A stretch of DNA of 64,000 bases from Clostridia bacterium (GCA_900768525.1 CAAGDF010000003.1:1-64000); one strand, 5' to 3'; numbered from the stretch's first letter, positions 33,096 to 43,585 are shown. Notes: generated by a model not told the origin, from the sequence alone. A program made the numbers and translations.

Positions 33096-33120
33096 ATTTT
33101 TGCACGATGGGTGTGTATAA

Positions 33121-33639
33121 ATGATAAAGACAAACGGATTGAGGCAATCCGCAAAACAGATAGAAAAACTTAAAAAACTCGAAGAAGAGCAGCGAATGAC
33201 CGACGAAAAGTTCATGCGGCTTGCCATAGAGCAAGCGGAAATCGCTAAATTTCTCGGCGAAGTTCCCGTCGGGGCGGTAATAGTAAAGGACGGCGAGGTT
33301 ATTGCGTCAGCCTGTAACCGCAAGGAAACCGACGATTGCGCCTTAAGCCACGCCGAAATAAACGCCATTACGGAAGCGTCGAAAAAACTCGGCTGGCGGC
33401 TTGACGGCTGCGATATTTACGTTACGTTAGAGCCTTGCGCAATGTGCGCGGGCGCGATAATTTCCGCGCGTATACGGCGCGTCGTGTTCGGCGCGAGCGA
33501 GCCGAAATCGGGTTTTTTCGGCAGCGCGGCGGATTTATCAAAAATCTCGGGGCTTAATCATTCGGTAGAAATCGTCGGCGGCGTGTGTTCAGATGCTTGC
33601 CAAAAAATCCTCACCGACTTTTTCGGCTGCAGAAGATAA
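33121..33639 (+). CDS. tadA: tRNA-specific adenosine deaminase
   Basis: TadA converts A34 to inosine in tRNA-Arg(ACG). The deaminase domain shows SHAEINAI (His and catalytic Glu) and EPCAMCAGAI (two zinc Cys). From this ATG the protein is 172 aa. The first 25 residues are a Lys-rich helix absent from most homologues. An internal ATG at 33196, preceded by AAGAAGAG, would give 147 aa beginning TDEKFMRLAIEQA and may be the true start. Confidence 0.92.
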   Translation: MIKTNGLRQSAKQIEKLKKLEEEQRMTDEKFMRLAIEQAEIAKFLGEVPVGAVIVKDGEVIASACNRKETDDCALSHAEINAITEASKKLGWRLDGCDIYVTLEPCAMCAGAIISARIRRVVFGASEPKSGFFGSAADLSKISGLNHSVEIVGGVCSDACQKILTDFFGCRR

Positions 33640-33703
33640 ATTGTGCGTTATATGCGGCATAAATAAAAAGGCGTAAGTAAAATTGCAAATCGCGAGTCAA
33701 TAA

Positions 33704-33733
33704 GTTGACTATTTTTTGTTTTTCATTTATGAT
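33704..33733 (+). promoter_or_regulatory. prs promoter
   Basis: TTGACT and TATGAT separated by 18 bp, about 67 bp upstream of prs. The leader contains a small stem CGAGT/ACTCG. Confidence 0.65.
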
Positions 33734-33799
33734 AAATACGTATTGAAAAAAGACCGAATCGAGTCATAGAAACTCGTTCGATCCATATCGGAGGTCGTT

Positions 33800-34771
33800 A
33801 TGATTACACACAGCACAGAGATTAAGATTTTTTCGGGTAATTCGAACAAGCCTCTGTCCGAAGCGATTGCGAAAGAGCTTAACAAACCGTTGAGCGATAT
33901 CGAAGTCGGGCATTTTTCGGACGGGGAGACCAGCGTTCACATAGGCGAAACCGTCAGAGGACGCGACGTATTTATTATTCAATCGACCAGCTCTCCCGTC
34001 AACGAAAATTTGATGGAACTCCTCGTTTGTATCGACGCATTGCGCCGCGCATCCGCAGGACGTATTACGGCAGTTATTCCTTATTTCGGATATGCCAGAC
34101 AGGACAGAAAGGCTCGCCCGCGTGATCCTATCACGGCTAAACTCGTTGCAGATATTATCACTTCCGCCGGAGCGGACAGAATTTTAACCATAGACCTCCA
34201 CGCTCCTCAGATTCAGGGTTTCTTCGATATTCCCGTAGATCATCTCGAGGGCGGTCCGATACTGTACAAGCATTTTAAAAGCAAAGTAAACGAAGATTTT
34301 GTTGTGGTTTCGCCCGACGTAGGCAGCGTTTCGCGCGCACGCACGGCGGCATCCATTCTTAATTGCCCCATAGCGATTATCGATAAGCGCAGACCTCGCG
34401 CAAATCAGGTTCAGATAATGAACATTATCGGCGACGTAAAAGGCAAAACTTGCCTCCTCGTCGACGATATGATCGATACCGCAGGCACTATTTGCGAGGG
34501 CGCGCAGGCTCTTGCCGATTTCGGTGCTAAGGAAATTTACGCTTGCTGTACGCATGCCGTGTTCTCGGGCCCTGCGATAGAGCGTATTCAAAAATCGCCC
34601 ATCAAAAAGATCGTCGTGCTCGATACGATAGACCTTCCCGAAGAAAAGCGTATCGATAAAATCGAGGTGCTTTCCATTGCGAAATTGCTTGCAAAGGCAA
34701 TCAATAACATTTACCTCGACCAGAAGATGAGCGAGGTTTACAAAAACAGCGATACCGATAACAACAACTGA
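33800..34771 (+). CDS. prs: ribose-phosphate pyrophosphokinase
   Basis: Prs makes PRPP from ribose 5-phosphate and ATP for nucleotide, His and Trp synthesis. The 323-aa class I enzyme has [46 protein letters not shown], the catalytic [16 protein letters not shown] loop region and the PRPP loop [20 protein letters not shown] site precedes the ATG. It is 31 bp before pth, as in Bacillus. Confidence 0.97.
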   Translation: MITHSTEIKIFSGNSNKPLSEAIAKELNKPLSDIEVGHFSDGETSVHIGETVRGRDVFIIQSTSSPVNENLMELLVCIDALRRASAGRITAVIPYFGYARQDRKARPRDPITAKLVADIITSAGADRILTIDLHAPQIQGFFDIPVDHLEGGPILYKHFKSKVNEDFVVVSPDVGSVSRARTAASILNCPIAIIDKRRPRANQVQIMNIIGDVKGKTCLLVDDMIDTAGTICEGAQALADFGAKEIYACCTHAVFSGPAIERIQKSPIKKIVVLDTIDLPEEKRIDKIEVLSIAKLLAKAINNIYLDQKMSEVYKNSDTDNNN

Positions 34772-34802
34772 TTGTTAGTCGGCGTCGGTTGCACAGGCTT
34801 AT

Positions 34803-35369
34803 ATGAAAATGATTTTCGGGCTGGGTAATCCCGGCGAAAAGTACGCTTTGAATTATCATAACCTTGGGTTTATGGTTATAGACATTCTTGCCGAGCGGCT
34901 CAACGTAACGACTTTTAAAAAAGAAAAAAACGGGCTTTGCGCCACCGTGTTCATCGGAGGCGAAAAGACGTTGCTTATAAAACCGCTTACGTTTATGAAC
35001 GCCAGCGGCGATTGCGTAAAACCTTTTGTCGATTACTACAACGTTAAAACCTCGGATATTCTCGTTATATACGACGATATCGATATAGATAAAGGCGGTA
35101 TTCGTTTTCGTCCGCACGGTTCGTCGGGTACGCATAACGGTATGCGCAGCATTGTTTCAAGGCTTAACAGCGAAGATTTTCCACGCCTCCGCATAGGCTC
35201 GAAGAATACAAATCCCGCAATTCCGCTTATCGATTACGTTCTTATGAATATTCCCGCCGAAGAAAAAACCGTAATTTTGCCGGCTTTGAATAAAGCTGCC
35301 GATTGCGCCGAAGATTTCGCCGCCGGCGTCGAATTCGATAAACTCTCGTGCAAGTATAACGCACGCTGA
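34803..35369 (+). CDS. pth: peptidyl-tRNA hydrolase
   Basis: Pth recycles peptidyl-tRNA released from ribosomes. The 188-aa protein has FGLGNPGEKYALNYHNLGFMVID with the catalytic His near 20, KPLTFMNASGD, VIYDDIDIDKGGIRFR and SSGTHNGMRSI. All key Asn, His and Asp residues are kept. It lies between prs and mfd in conserved order, with a terminator and a MITE-like insertion now separating it from mfd. Confidence 0.95.
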   Translation: MKMIFGLGNPGEKYALNYHNLGFMVIDILAERLNVTTFKKEKNGLCATVFIGGEKTLLIKPLTFMNASGDCVKPFVDYYNVKTSDILVIYDDIDIDKGGIRFRPHGSSGTHNGMRSIVSRLNSEDFPRLRIGSKNTNPAIPLIDYVLMNIPAEEKTVILPALNKAADCAEDFAAGVEFDKLSCKYNAR

Positions 35370-35385
35370 ACTTAAAAACGACTAG

Positions 35386-35431
35386 AAAGGTTGCAAATCT
35401 ATCGAAGGAAGGTAGGAATGTAACCTTTTTT
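35386..35431 (+). terminator. terminator after pth
   Basis: AAAGGTTGCA and TGTAACCTTT pair with one mismatch around a purine-rich loop, followed by TTTTT. The 35432-35510 stretch shows nothing recognised. Confidence 0.7.
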
Positions 35432-35510
35432 AGCCGAAAAATGTTTCACTAGACGCGCGTAATTAAATCACGGGCTTTTCCCAATTCGGGTGCGCTGTAT
35501 GTCGAAATAA

Positions 35511-35678
35511 AAGCTTTCCCCTTCGGGGAGAGTGGCTTTTACGAGTAAAACGAGTAAAAGACGAGAGAGGATAAAAAAAGCCGATGCTTAAAAAACAGCT
35601 CTTCCAACAAGGACTGCGAATTATCAAAACAATCCTCTTCAGTCGCTACGCGACAGCTTCCCCGACAGGGGAAGCCTT
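35511..35678. mobile_element. MITE-like element with inverted ends
   Basis: The left end AAGCTTTCCCCTTCGGGG and the inverse of the right end AAGGCTTCCCCTGTCGGGG are imperfect terminal inverted repeats. Each folds into its own short hairpin. Internal inverted blocks also match (GAGAGGAT near 35565 and ATCCTCTT near 35632). There is no ORF. Similar short elements with GCTTCCCC ends are common in gut Firmicutes genomes. It lies in the pth-mfd gap, and no clear target-site duplication was found. Confidence 0.65.
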
Positions 35679-35701
35679 GTAGTTTTATTTTACAAATACC
35701 T

Positions 35702-35725
35702 GCCTATAAGTCGATTATCGCCACT
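35702..35725 (-). repeat. dispersed repeat copy 10 (class A)
   Basis: The minus strand reads GTGGCGATAATCGACTTATAGGCAGG. It ends 15 bp before the mfd start codon, where no Shine-Dalgarno is visible. Confidence 0.88.
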
Positions 35726-35739
35726 TTTAAGTAAAAATA

Positions 35740-38700
35740 ATGGCAAAATCGATTATGTTGGATAAATATCTGCAAGCCGAAAATTTAGGCGAAAATTTCA
35801 TAACTCTCAAAGAAAATGTCCGCAGTGGGGTTCCTACCGCGGTTTTTGGCGTACAATCAGCCGAAAAATATCATCTTGCGGCAATGCTCGATTTGCCTGT
35901 TATTTACATCGCGCGTGACGGGCTTATTGCCAAAAACGCAGCCAAAGAACTGCGCGCTTTAAGCGGGAAAAACGGAGTATATCTTCCTGCCAAGGACGAT
36001 GTTTTATTATATAACAAAGCGTTCAACAAGGACGCGTATTACGAACGCATTACCGCGCTGTATCGTTTAACTAAAGGGGTAGATTTCGTAACTTGCACGT
36101 TTGAAGCTCTTTTGCAGTTAATGCCGGATAAAATCGAAGGTATAGAACTTAAAACGGGCGGAGAATATGATTTGACCGAACTGTGCGCCTGCCTTGTGCG
36201 TATGGGGTATACCCGCGTGGACGAGGTGGACGGTAAGGGGCGTTTTTCTCTTCGCGGTGATATTTTGCAGGTTTTTTCGGTGAACTATGACGTTCCCGTC
36301 CGCATTGACTTTTTCGGCGACGAGATAGAAAAAATGGTCTATTTCGACGCGTCTGGCGCGGTCGGCGGCGAAACTAAAAAGATTACGATTTTGCCGACCG
36401 TTGATTTTGCTATCGATCCCGCCGAAAAAGCTACGATAAAACATGCCTTGAAAGAGGGTGTGCGCGCGTTCGGCACTCAAATTTACGCTGCGCGTGCGCG
36501 CGACATAGCAAGCGAACTTACCGAAACGTTGGATAACGACGTTTGCGATCCGTCGCTGTCGTTTGTCCTGCCGCTGCTTTCTTGCATGAAAGGCAGTATC
36601 CGCAAGTTTATGGGCGAGGATGCCGTAGTAGTTTACGACGAGTGCAAAATGCTTAGAGATTCGCTTGACGGCGCGCTTAAAGAATTTGCCGACCGCCGTA
36701 TTTCGCTTGCGGCAAACGGCGAAAGTTTCAACTTTTCCGCAGGACAATACAAAACGCCCGAGGCGTTGTTTAAGGAACTCGACCTTCCGCGCAAACTTGC
36801 GCTTCAAAGTTTAACCTCGCAAATCGCGTTTTTCAATCCGCTTAAAACAATGCGGTTCAACTGCACGCTCGTGCCGCGCTATGCGCTTAAGCCCGACGAC
36901 TTTTTCGATGACGTAAAAAGTTGGAAAATCACGGGCTATAAAGTTCTGGTGTGCTGCGGCAACGGCGAGCGCGCCGCGCGTTTGCACGGTTATCTTGAAG
37001 ATAAGAAGATTTTTTCCGATTTAGGCGATAATTTTCCCGCCGATTTTTCCGGCGTTAAGATAACGAGTTTTTATCTTGCGAACGGCTTTATTTACCACGA
37101 CGCAAAACTTGCGGTAATCGGCACTAACGATTTATACTCGCGCAAGGAAACGCAAAAGAAGATCAAGCGCAAGAGCGGCGACGTATACTACGCGCCCGAG
37201 GTAGGCGATTACTGTGTGCATGAAAAACACGGCATCGGTATCGTACGCGGTGTGGAACGCATAACCACTACCGACAGCACCAAAGATTACGTTGCCATTG
37301 AGTACCGCGGCGGCGATATGCTTTACGTCGGCGTGGACAGAATGGACTGCCTTACAAAATACATGGGCGGAGAGGAAAAACCCTCGCTTTCCAAACTCGG
37401 AGGACAGGAGTTTGAAAAGATCAAGGAACGCGTAAAAGCGTCTATCGCCAAACTTACCATAAACTTAAAACAGCTGTACCGCAACCGCAGGGAAGCCAAA
37501 GGTTTTGCGTTTTTGCCCGACGACGGCATGATGCGCGAGTTCGAGGAAGCGTTCCCGTTTGAAGAAACCGAAGATCAGCTGACCTCTATCGAAGAGATTA
37601 AAAAAGATATGGAAAGCACGCGCGTTATGGACAGGCTGCTTTGCGGCGACGTCGGCTACGGAAAGACGGAAGTCGCTTTGCGTGCGGCGTTCAAGGCGAT
37701 AGAGTCGGGCAAGCAGGTCGCTTTTATCGCGCCTACCACCATTCTTGTCGAGCAGCATTATATGAACGCGCTCGAGCGGTTCAAGGATTTTGCGGTGAGA
37801 ATCGCCGTACTTGACAGGTTCAGAACGACCTCAGAACAGTCCAAAACGTTGTTCGACCTCGAAGACGGTAAGATAGACATGGTAATCGGCACGCACAGGC
37901 TGTTTTCAAAGGACGTAAAATTCAAAGATTTAGGATTGCTTATTCTCGACGAGGAGCAGCGGTTCGGCGTGGAGCATAAAGAAAAACTCAAACTGCTCAA
38001 AGAAAACGTGGATACGCTCACGCTGTCGGCAACGCCTATTCCGAGAACGCTGCATATGTCGCTTACGGGTATACGCGATATAAGCATAATCAACACACCG
38101 CCCACGCAGCGCATACCGGTGCAAATTTTCGTAACCGAAGAAACCGACGCACTTATTCATGATGCAATTTCAAAAGAGCTGGCGCGCGGCGGTCAGGCAT
38201 TCATTTTGTACAACAGCGTCGAGAGCATTTCGGCTTTTGCGGCGCGCGTGCGCGAACTCATACCCGAAGCGCGGGTAGTTATCGGGCACGGGCAAATGCA
38301 GGAACGGCAGCTTGAAGAAAACGTAATGGCGTTCTACCGCGGTGAGTACGATGTACTCGTTGCGACGACCATAATCGAAAACGGAATAGATTTGCCCAAT
38401 GCGAACACGCTCATTGTAATCGACGCCGACAAACTCGGACTTTCCACGTTGTATCAGTTAAAAGGCAGGGTGGGCAGAAGCGATCGTATGGCGCGCGCGT
38501 ATTTTACTTATAAAGAAAATAAGGTCATAACCGATATCGCGTTCAAGCGATTGTCTGCGCTCACCGAATTTTCTGAGTTCGGCAGCGGTTTTAAAATCGC
38601 CATGCGCGACCTTGAAATTCGAGGCGCGGGCAACGTGCTCGGCAAAGAACAGCACGGGCATATGGAAAAAATCGGTTACGAACTGTATACGAAACTATTA

Positions 38701-39192
38701 AAAGAGCAGTTGGGCGAGGTAACCAAAAACTTTGAAACCGAACTCGATATCGGCGTTTCGGCATTCATATCCGAGCAGTATATCGCCGCGGAAGCCATGC
38801 GAATGGACGCGTACAAGCAAATCGCGGAAATCGCATGCAAAGCCGACGAAGACAGAGTAACCGAAAGTCTGACGGTAAACTACGGCGCGTTGCCGATCGA
38901 GGCGTATAATCTTATTAAGATTGCAAAACTTAAAGCGTTGTGCGGTAAGTTCGAGATAATTAAAGCGGAACTTAAGAAAAAAGTTTGCAGGTTCATATTT
39001 AAAAATCTCAATTCGTTGTCTATCGGCGGAATTATGGACGCGCTCGGCAGCGGACAGACTTCGGCAAAACTCGCTTTCGGCAATAATCCCGAAATCATGT
39101 TTGCAACCGACGGCAAAGAACCCGACGTTTTGCTTGACGAAATGACTGAATTCTTGTTATTATCTTGCATGGAAAAGACGGGGTTGGAATAA
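35740..39192 (+). CDS. mfd: transcription-repair coupling factor
   Basis: Mfd removes stalled RNA polymerase and recruits UvrA. The 1150-aa protein has the UvrB-like N-domain, the CarD-type RNAP-interaction domain (PEVGDYCVHEKHGIGIVRGVERI, about residue 485) and the SF2 translocase with Walker A CGDVGYGKTEVALRAAF, DEEQRFGV and SATPIPRTLHM. It then has the QLKGRVGRS motif and the C-terminal autoinhibitory domain. Length and motifs are complete. The start codon lies just after a dispersed repeat and lacks a canonical ribosome site. Confidence 0.96.
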   Translation: MAKSIMLDKYLQAENLGENFITLKENVRSGVPTAVFGVQSAEKYHLAAMLDLPVIYIARDGLIAKNAAKELRALSGKNGVYLPAKDDVLLYNKAFNKDAYYERITALYRLTKGVDFVTCTFEALLQLMPDKIEGIELKTGGEYDLTELCACLVRMGYTRVDEVDGKGRFSLRGDILQVFSVNYDVPVRIDFFGDEIEKMVYFDASGAVGGETKKITILPTVDFAIDPAEKATIKHALKEGVRAFGTQIYAARARDIASELTETLDNDVCDPSLSFVLPLLSCMKGSIRKFMGEDAVVVYDECKMLRDSLDGALKEFADRRISLAANGESFNFSAGQYKTPEALFKELDLPRKLALQSLTSQIAFFNPLKTMRFNCTLVPRYALKPDDFFDDVKSWKITGYKVLVCCGNGERAARLHGYLEDKKIFSDLGDNFPADFSGVKITSFYLANGFIYHDAKLAVIGTNDLYSRKETQKKIKRKSGDVYYAPEVGDYCVHEKHGIGIVRGVERITTTDSTKDYVAIEYRGGDMLYVGVDRMDCLTKYMGGEEKPSLSKLGGQEFEKIKERVKASIAKLTINLKQLYRNRREAKGFAFLPDDGMMREFEEAFPFEETEDQLTSIEEIKKDMESTRVMDRLLCGDVGYGKTEVALRAAFKAIESGKQVAFIAPTTILVEQHYMNALERFKDFAVRIAVLDRFRTTSEQSKTLFDLEDGKIDMVIGTHRLFSKDVKFKDLGLLILDEEQRFGVEHKEKLKLLKENVDTLTLSATPIPRTLHMSLTGIRDISIINTPPTQRIPVQIFVTEETDALIHDAISKELARGGQAFILYNSVESISAFAARVRELIPEARVVIGHGQMQERQLEENVMAFYRGEYDVLVATTIIENGIDLPNANTLIVIDADKLGLSTLYQLKGRVGRSDRMARAYFTYKENKVITDIAFKRLSALTEFSEFGSGFKIAMRDLEIRGAGNVLGKEQHGHMEKIGYELYTKLLKEQLGEVTKNFETELDIGVSAFISEQYIAAEAMRMDAYKQIAEIACKADEDRVTESLTVNYGALPIEAYNLIKIAKLKALCGKFEIIKAELKKKVCRFIFKNLNSLSIGGIMDALGSGQTSAKLAFGNNPEIMFATDGKEPDVLLDEMTEFLLLSCMEKTGLE

Positions 39193-39204
39193 TATCAAAA
39201 CATT

Positions 39205-39231
39205 CGATAATCGACTTATAGACGGGCTTTT
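39205..39231 (+). repeat. dispersed repeat copy 11 (class A)
   Basis: CGATAATCGACTTATAGAC with GGGCTTTT tail, 12 bp after mfd and about 33 bp before the DUF3737 gene. Confidence 0.88.
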
Positions 39232-39263
39232 GTATTGTTTTATGTTGATTTGTGAGGTAACAT

Positions 39264-40112
39264 ATGATGAAAAAAAGAACCGATTGTGTATTGACGGGCG
39301 AACGCGCGGAATTTTTTGCGAAAGATACCGAATACGTAAAGTGTACGTTCGAGGACGGCGAGTCTCCGCTTAAAGAAAGCAGTAACATAAGTCTTGATAA
39401 CTGCACGTTCGGGTGGAAATATCCGCTGTGGTATTCCAAAAACGCGACAGTGAAAAACACTTTTTTCAACGAGTTTTCAAGATCGGGCATATGGTATGCT
39501 GAAAATTTAAAGATGCAGAACTGCAAAGTGGAATCGCCCAAGAATTTCCGCCGCTGCAATGGCGTTTATCTTGCCGACGTCGATTTTAAAAACGCGAGCG
39601 AAACGCTTTGGACTTGCGAAAACGTGCAACTTGAAAACGTGCGCGTGCACGGCGATTATTTCGGGATGAACAGCAAAAATATCGTTGCGAAAAACATAAA
39701 AATCGACGGAAACTATTGTTTTGACGGCGGCAGCGATATAGAAATTTCGGACAGCGTGTTAAACAGCAAGGATTCGTTCTGGAACGTTAAAAACGCAATC
39801 GTCAGAAATTGCACGATAATCGGCGAGTATATCGGGTGGAACTCTGAAAATCTTACGTTTATAAACTGCAAAATCGAAAGTCACCAGGGTTTTTGCTATA
39901 TAAAAGGTTTAAAACTCATAAACTGCACGCTCGAAAACACCGATCTTGCGTTTGAATATTGTTCGGGCGTAGAAGCCGATATTATCGGCAGGGTGGACAG
40001 CGTTAAAAATCCTGTATCGGGTAGAATAGTTGCCGACGAATTCGGCGAGATTATTATGGAAAACGACAAGGTTGACGTAACAAAAACGGCAATCGAAACG
40101 AGGAAGAAATAA
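39264..40112 (+). CDS. DUF3737 family beta-helix protein
   Basis: This 282-aa protein matches DUF3737, a right-handed parallel beta-helix built of about 20-residue turns with recurrent N-C-T/K steps (LDNCTFGWKYPLWYS, MQNCKVESPKNFRRCNG, VRNCTIIGEYIGWNS, FINCKIESHQGFCYIKG). No signal peptide or catalytic motif is apparent. Two start Met codons are adjacent. AGGTAA precedes them. It is upstream of a MalY/PatB-like gene by 31 bp, so an operon is likely. Confidence 0.82.
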   Translation: MMKKRTDCVLTGERAEFFAKDTEYVKCTFEDGESPLKESSNISLDNCTFGWKYPLWYSKNATVKNTFFNEFSRSGIWYAENLKMQNCKVESPKNFRRCNGVYLADVDFKNASETLWTCENVQLENVRVHGDYFGMNSKNIVAKNIKIDGNYCFDGGSDIEISDSVLNSKDSFWNVKNAIVRNCTIIGEYIGWNSENLTFINCKIESHQGFCYIKGLKLINCTLENTDLAFEYCSGVEADIIGRVDSVKNPVSGRIVADEFGEIIMENDKVDVTKTAIETRKK

Positions 40113-40143
40113 ATTTTGCGCAATTTGCGACAGGCGGGCGAGT

Positions 40144-41325
40144 ATGGCATATAATTTTGATTTGACTATCGATAGAAAAAACACGGGTTCTTTGAAGTGG
40201 GATATCGGCGAAAACGAAATTCCGCTATGGGTGGCGGATATGGATTTTGATACCGCCCCCGCGATTAAAAATGCGATTTTGCGCCGCGCAGAGCAGGGCG
40301 TGTTCGGTTATAATGTTGTAACCGACGAATGGTACAACGCGATTTGCGGTTGGTGGTCGCGCCGTCACGGTATAAACATCCCCAAGGACGAACTCGTATT
40401 TTGCACGGGTGTTGTGCCGGCAATATCGTCCGCGGTAAGACGGCTTACCGCTCCTAACGAAAAAGTTATTATTCAGACGCCCGTGTACAACATATTTTTC
40501 AACTCGGTTTTAAACAACGGCAGGCGCGTCGTCGAAGCCCCTCTTTTATACGAAAAAGGGAGCTATAGGTTGAATATCGACGATTTGGAGGAAAAATTTG
40601 CCGATAAAGAAACCACGCTTATGATACTTTGCAACCCGCATAACCCGGTCGGAAAAATATGGACGAAAGAAGAACTCGCTTTAATAGGCGAGCTTAGCGA
40701 AAAGTATTCGGTAACGGTGATTTCCGATGAAATTCACTGCGATATTACAACGCCCGGTAAAAAATATGTGCCTTACGCTTCCGTATCCGAGGCTTGTGCG
40801 CAAAACAGCGTTACATGCATATCGGCAACCAAAGCGTTCAATATCGCGGGGCTTCAGTGCGCCGCGGTGTACTCGTTCAATAAAAAACTTTTGGCAAGGG
40901 TGAACCGCGCGCTTAACACCGACGAGGTTGCCGAACCCAACTCTTTTGCTATGTGCGCAACCGTCGCCGCGTTTGACGAATGCGAGGACTGGCTTGACGA
41001 AATGTGCGCCTATACGTCCGAAAACAAGGCTTTCGTTGCGAATTTTATTGCAAAAAACATACCGCAACTCAAGTTCGTTTCCTCCGACGCGACTTACCTT
41101 TGCTGGGTAGATTGCGGTGCGTTTATCGGCGGTAAGCCTTTTGAAAACGCTGCCGAGTTATGCAAAGAATTAAGAAAAACGACGGGCGTTATTTTATCAG
41201 AGGGCGGGCAGTTCGGGCTCGGCGGCGATAAATTCGTCCGCATAAACGTTGCCTGTCCGAAAGAATTGCTGACTTGTGCGCTTGAAAGAATAAAATCGTT
41301 TTTCGATAAAGTCATATTGTTTTAA
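40144..41325 (+). CDS. MalY/PatB family PLP-dependent C-S lyase or aminotransferase
   Basis: The 393-aa fold-type I PLP enzyme has PLWVADMDFDTAPAI, VFCTGVVPAISSAVR, CNPHNPVGKIWTKEEL, SDEIHCDIT and the Schiff-base Lys in SATKAFNIAGLQ. The C-terminal GGDKFVRINVACP supplies the substrate carboxylate Arg. This is the MalY/PatB group, usually cystathionine beta-lyases releasing ammonia, pyruvate and a thiol. True aminotransferase activity cannot be excluded by sequence. Confidence 0.9.
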   Translation: MAYNFDLTIDRKNTGSLKWDIGENEIPLWVADMDFDTAPAIKNAILRRAEQGVFGYNVVTDEWYNAICGWWSRRHGINIPKDELVFCTGVVPAISSAVRRLTAPNEKVIIQTPVYNIFFNSVLNNGRRVVEAPLLYEKGSYRLNIDDLEEKFADKETTLMILCNPHNPVGKIWTKEELALIGELSEKYSVTVISDEIHCDITTPGKKYVPYASVSEACAQNSVTCISATKAFNIAGLQCAAVYSFNKKLLARVNRALNTDEVAEPNSFAMCATVAAFDECEDWLDEMCAYTSENKAFVANFIAKNIPQLKFVSSDATYLCWVDCGAFIGGKPFENAAELCKELRKTTGVILSEGGQFGLGGDKFVRINVACPKELLTCALERIKSFFDKVILF

Positions 41326-41395
41326 TCTTGCTTAGTTTTTGCGCTTAACTAAAGTGCGATGGTATAAACGCAAAAGTTTTTAACATACTACCGTT

Positions 41396-41602
41396 ATGAA
41401 ACTAAGCGGAATTTTATCGTATATACTTGTTGCGCTCGGCGCGCTTTTATGGCTGATTTTCGGTCTTTTAAATATTAACGTTATAGGCGAAATATTCGGC
41501 TATAGGTCGATTATCGCACGTTATATATACGTCGGAATAGGTATCGGCGGCATGTTTTTTATATATGTTTCTTTAGCTTTTCACCCGCTTAAAGGTTTAT
41601 AA
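41396..41602 (+). CDS. DUF378 small membrane protein
   Basis: The 68-aa product has two hydrophobic helices (about 5-28 and 43-62) and resembles DUF378 (YuzA-like) proteins: LSYILVALGALLWLIFGLLNINVIGEIFG then IARYIYVGIGIGGMFFIY. The function of the family is unknown. A minus-orientation dispersed repeat is embedded in the loop, coding GYRSIIAR, at the position where homologues have a short FG...S.+.IYV stretch. No good ribosome site is visible. Confidence 0.65.
   Translation: MKLSGILSYILVALGALLWLIFGLLNINVIGEIFGYRSIIARYIYVGIGIGGMFFIYVSLAFHPLKGL
41498..41518 (-). repeat. dispersed repeat copy 12 (class A), inside the DUF378 gene
   Basis: The minus strand reads TGCGATAATCGACCTATAGCC. The + strand is read as GYRSIIA in one of the two open reverse frames. 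Confidence 0.8.
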
Positions 41603-41662
41603 TCCGGGCGGGCTTTTGAACGGCGGAAAGGCGTAAAACGTAAAACTTATGTAATTTGTGCT

Positions 41663-41699
41663 AAAAACGGTTGCCGTTTTTGGGATATAGTGCTATAAT
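41663..41699 (+). promoter_or_regulatory. terminator stem and promoter upstream of queT
   Basis: AAAAACGG-TTG-CCGTTTTT (41663-41681) is a terminator-like stem ending the DUF378 transcript. It overlaps the queT promoter: TTGCCG (41671-41676), 17-bp spacer, TATAAT (41694-41699). Confidence 0.75.
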
Positions 41700-41709
41700 C
41701 GTATCGCTA

Positions 41710-41752
41710 AGGAAGGTTTTCGGAGAACACTTCCTACTAAAAAAACCGAGGT
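41710..41752 (+). ncRNA. preQ1-I riboswitch
   Basis: AGGAAG (41710-41715) pairs with CTTCCT (41730-41735), the loop ends ...GAACAC, and an A-rich strand ACTAAAAAAA follows. The loop bases TCGG (41720-41723) can pair with CCGA (41746-41749), forming the H-type pseudoknot that defines preQ1-I. The second helix abuts GAGG, the ribosome site of queT, so ligand binding should block translation. The gene downstream is a queuosine-precursor transporter, which fits. Confidence 0.85.
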
Positions 41753-41761
41753 AAATTCAAT

Positions 41762-42270
41762 ATGAAATCCGCAGCTCCTTTGGCGCGCGCGGCGGTTATT
41801 GCCGCAGTGTACGCCGTTTGCACGGTAGTTATCGCGCCGCTTTCTTACGGTGCGGTACAGTTCAGAATTGCCGAGTGTCTATGCATTCTGGCTTTTTTTA
41901 TGACGAAGCGGTCGTCGGTCTTACGATCGGATGTTTAATCGCCAATCTGTTTTCGCCTTGCGGTCCGATAGACGTGTTGGTCGGTACGAGCGCAACGCTT
42001 ATCGCCGTGCTTTTGTCAAACATTACGTTTAAACGAATTAAAAACAAAGCGCTCGGCTTTATCGTGGGCGCGTCGTTCCCGATTATAGTCAACGCGTTGC
42101 TCGTGCCTGTATCTATACTCGTCGCGTCGCCCGAAGAGGGCAGTTACGTTATCGTTGCGTTGCAGGTCGGTTTAGGTCAGGCGGCGGTAATCCTTACGTT
42201 GGGGCTTGCTCTTTACGCGGTACTTTTGAAACTTTTCGATAACGGCGTGTTAAAAATCAAAAAACCTTGA
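41762..42270 (+). CDS. queT: queuosine precursor transporter QueT, with -1 frameshift
   Basis: QueT imports preQ0/preQ1-type queuosine precursors. The first frame gives MKSAAPLARAAVIAAVYAV...YGAVQFRIAECLCILAFF. The rest, YDEAVVGLTIGCLIANLFSPCGPIDVLVGTSATLIAVLLSN to the end, is in the -1 frame. The switch falls at seven Ts (41893-41899), phased as T-TTT-TTT, a classic slippery heptamer. Without a shift, translation stops at 41938 after 58 codons. Both halves are well conserved, so either programmed -1 frameshifting, a one-base deletion, or a homopolymer sequencing error explains this. Confidence 0.8.
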
Positions 42271-42295
42271 CAAAACGCTTAAAATAATATAATAT
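42267..42295 (+). promoter_or_regulatory. candidate promoter for tgt
   Basis: TTGACA (42267-42272), overlapping the queT stop codon, is followed by TATAAT at 42288 (15-bp spacer) or TAATAT at 42290 (17-bp spacer). Confidence 0.6.
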
Positions 42296-42305
42296 TTAAT
42301 AAACG

Positions 42306-42347
42306 AAAAATGCCTTACGTTAAAACCGAAAACGCAGGTATTTTTTT
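42306..42347 (+). terminator. terminator-like hairpin in the tgt leader
   Basis: AAAAATGCCT pairs with AGGTATTTTT around an inner ACGTT/AACGC step, followed by a T-run. Because it lies right after the putative tgt promoter it may be either the queT terminator or an attenuator. Confidence 0.6.
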
Positions 42348-42411
42348 GTGAGTAATTTTATAGCGGAGTTTTTTGCTATCGTATTGCTTGGCGCAAATCG
42401 GCTCAAAATAG

Positions 42412-43567
<1,156 letters not shown>

Positions 43568-43585
43568 GTATTCGCAAAAAATAAC

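Noticed and set aside
41818..41890. TTG start giving an out-of-frame N-terminus for the second half of queT
   Set aside because: Its first 25 residues resemble nothing, whereas the other frame from the riboswitch-linked ATG gives the conserved QueT N-terminus.
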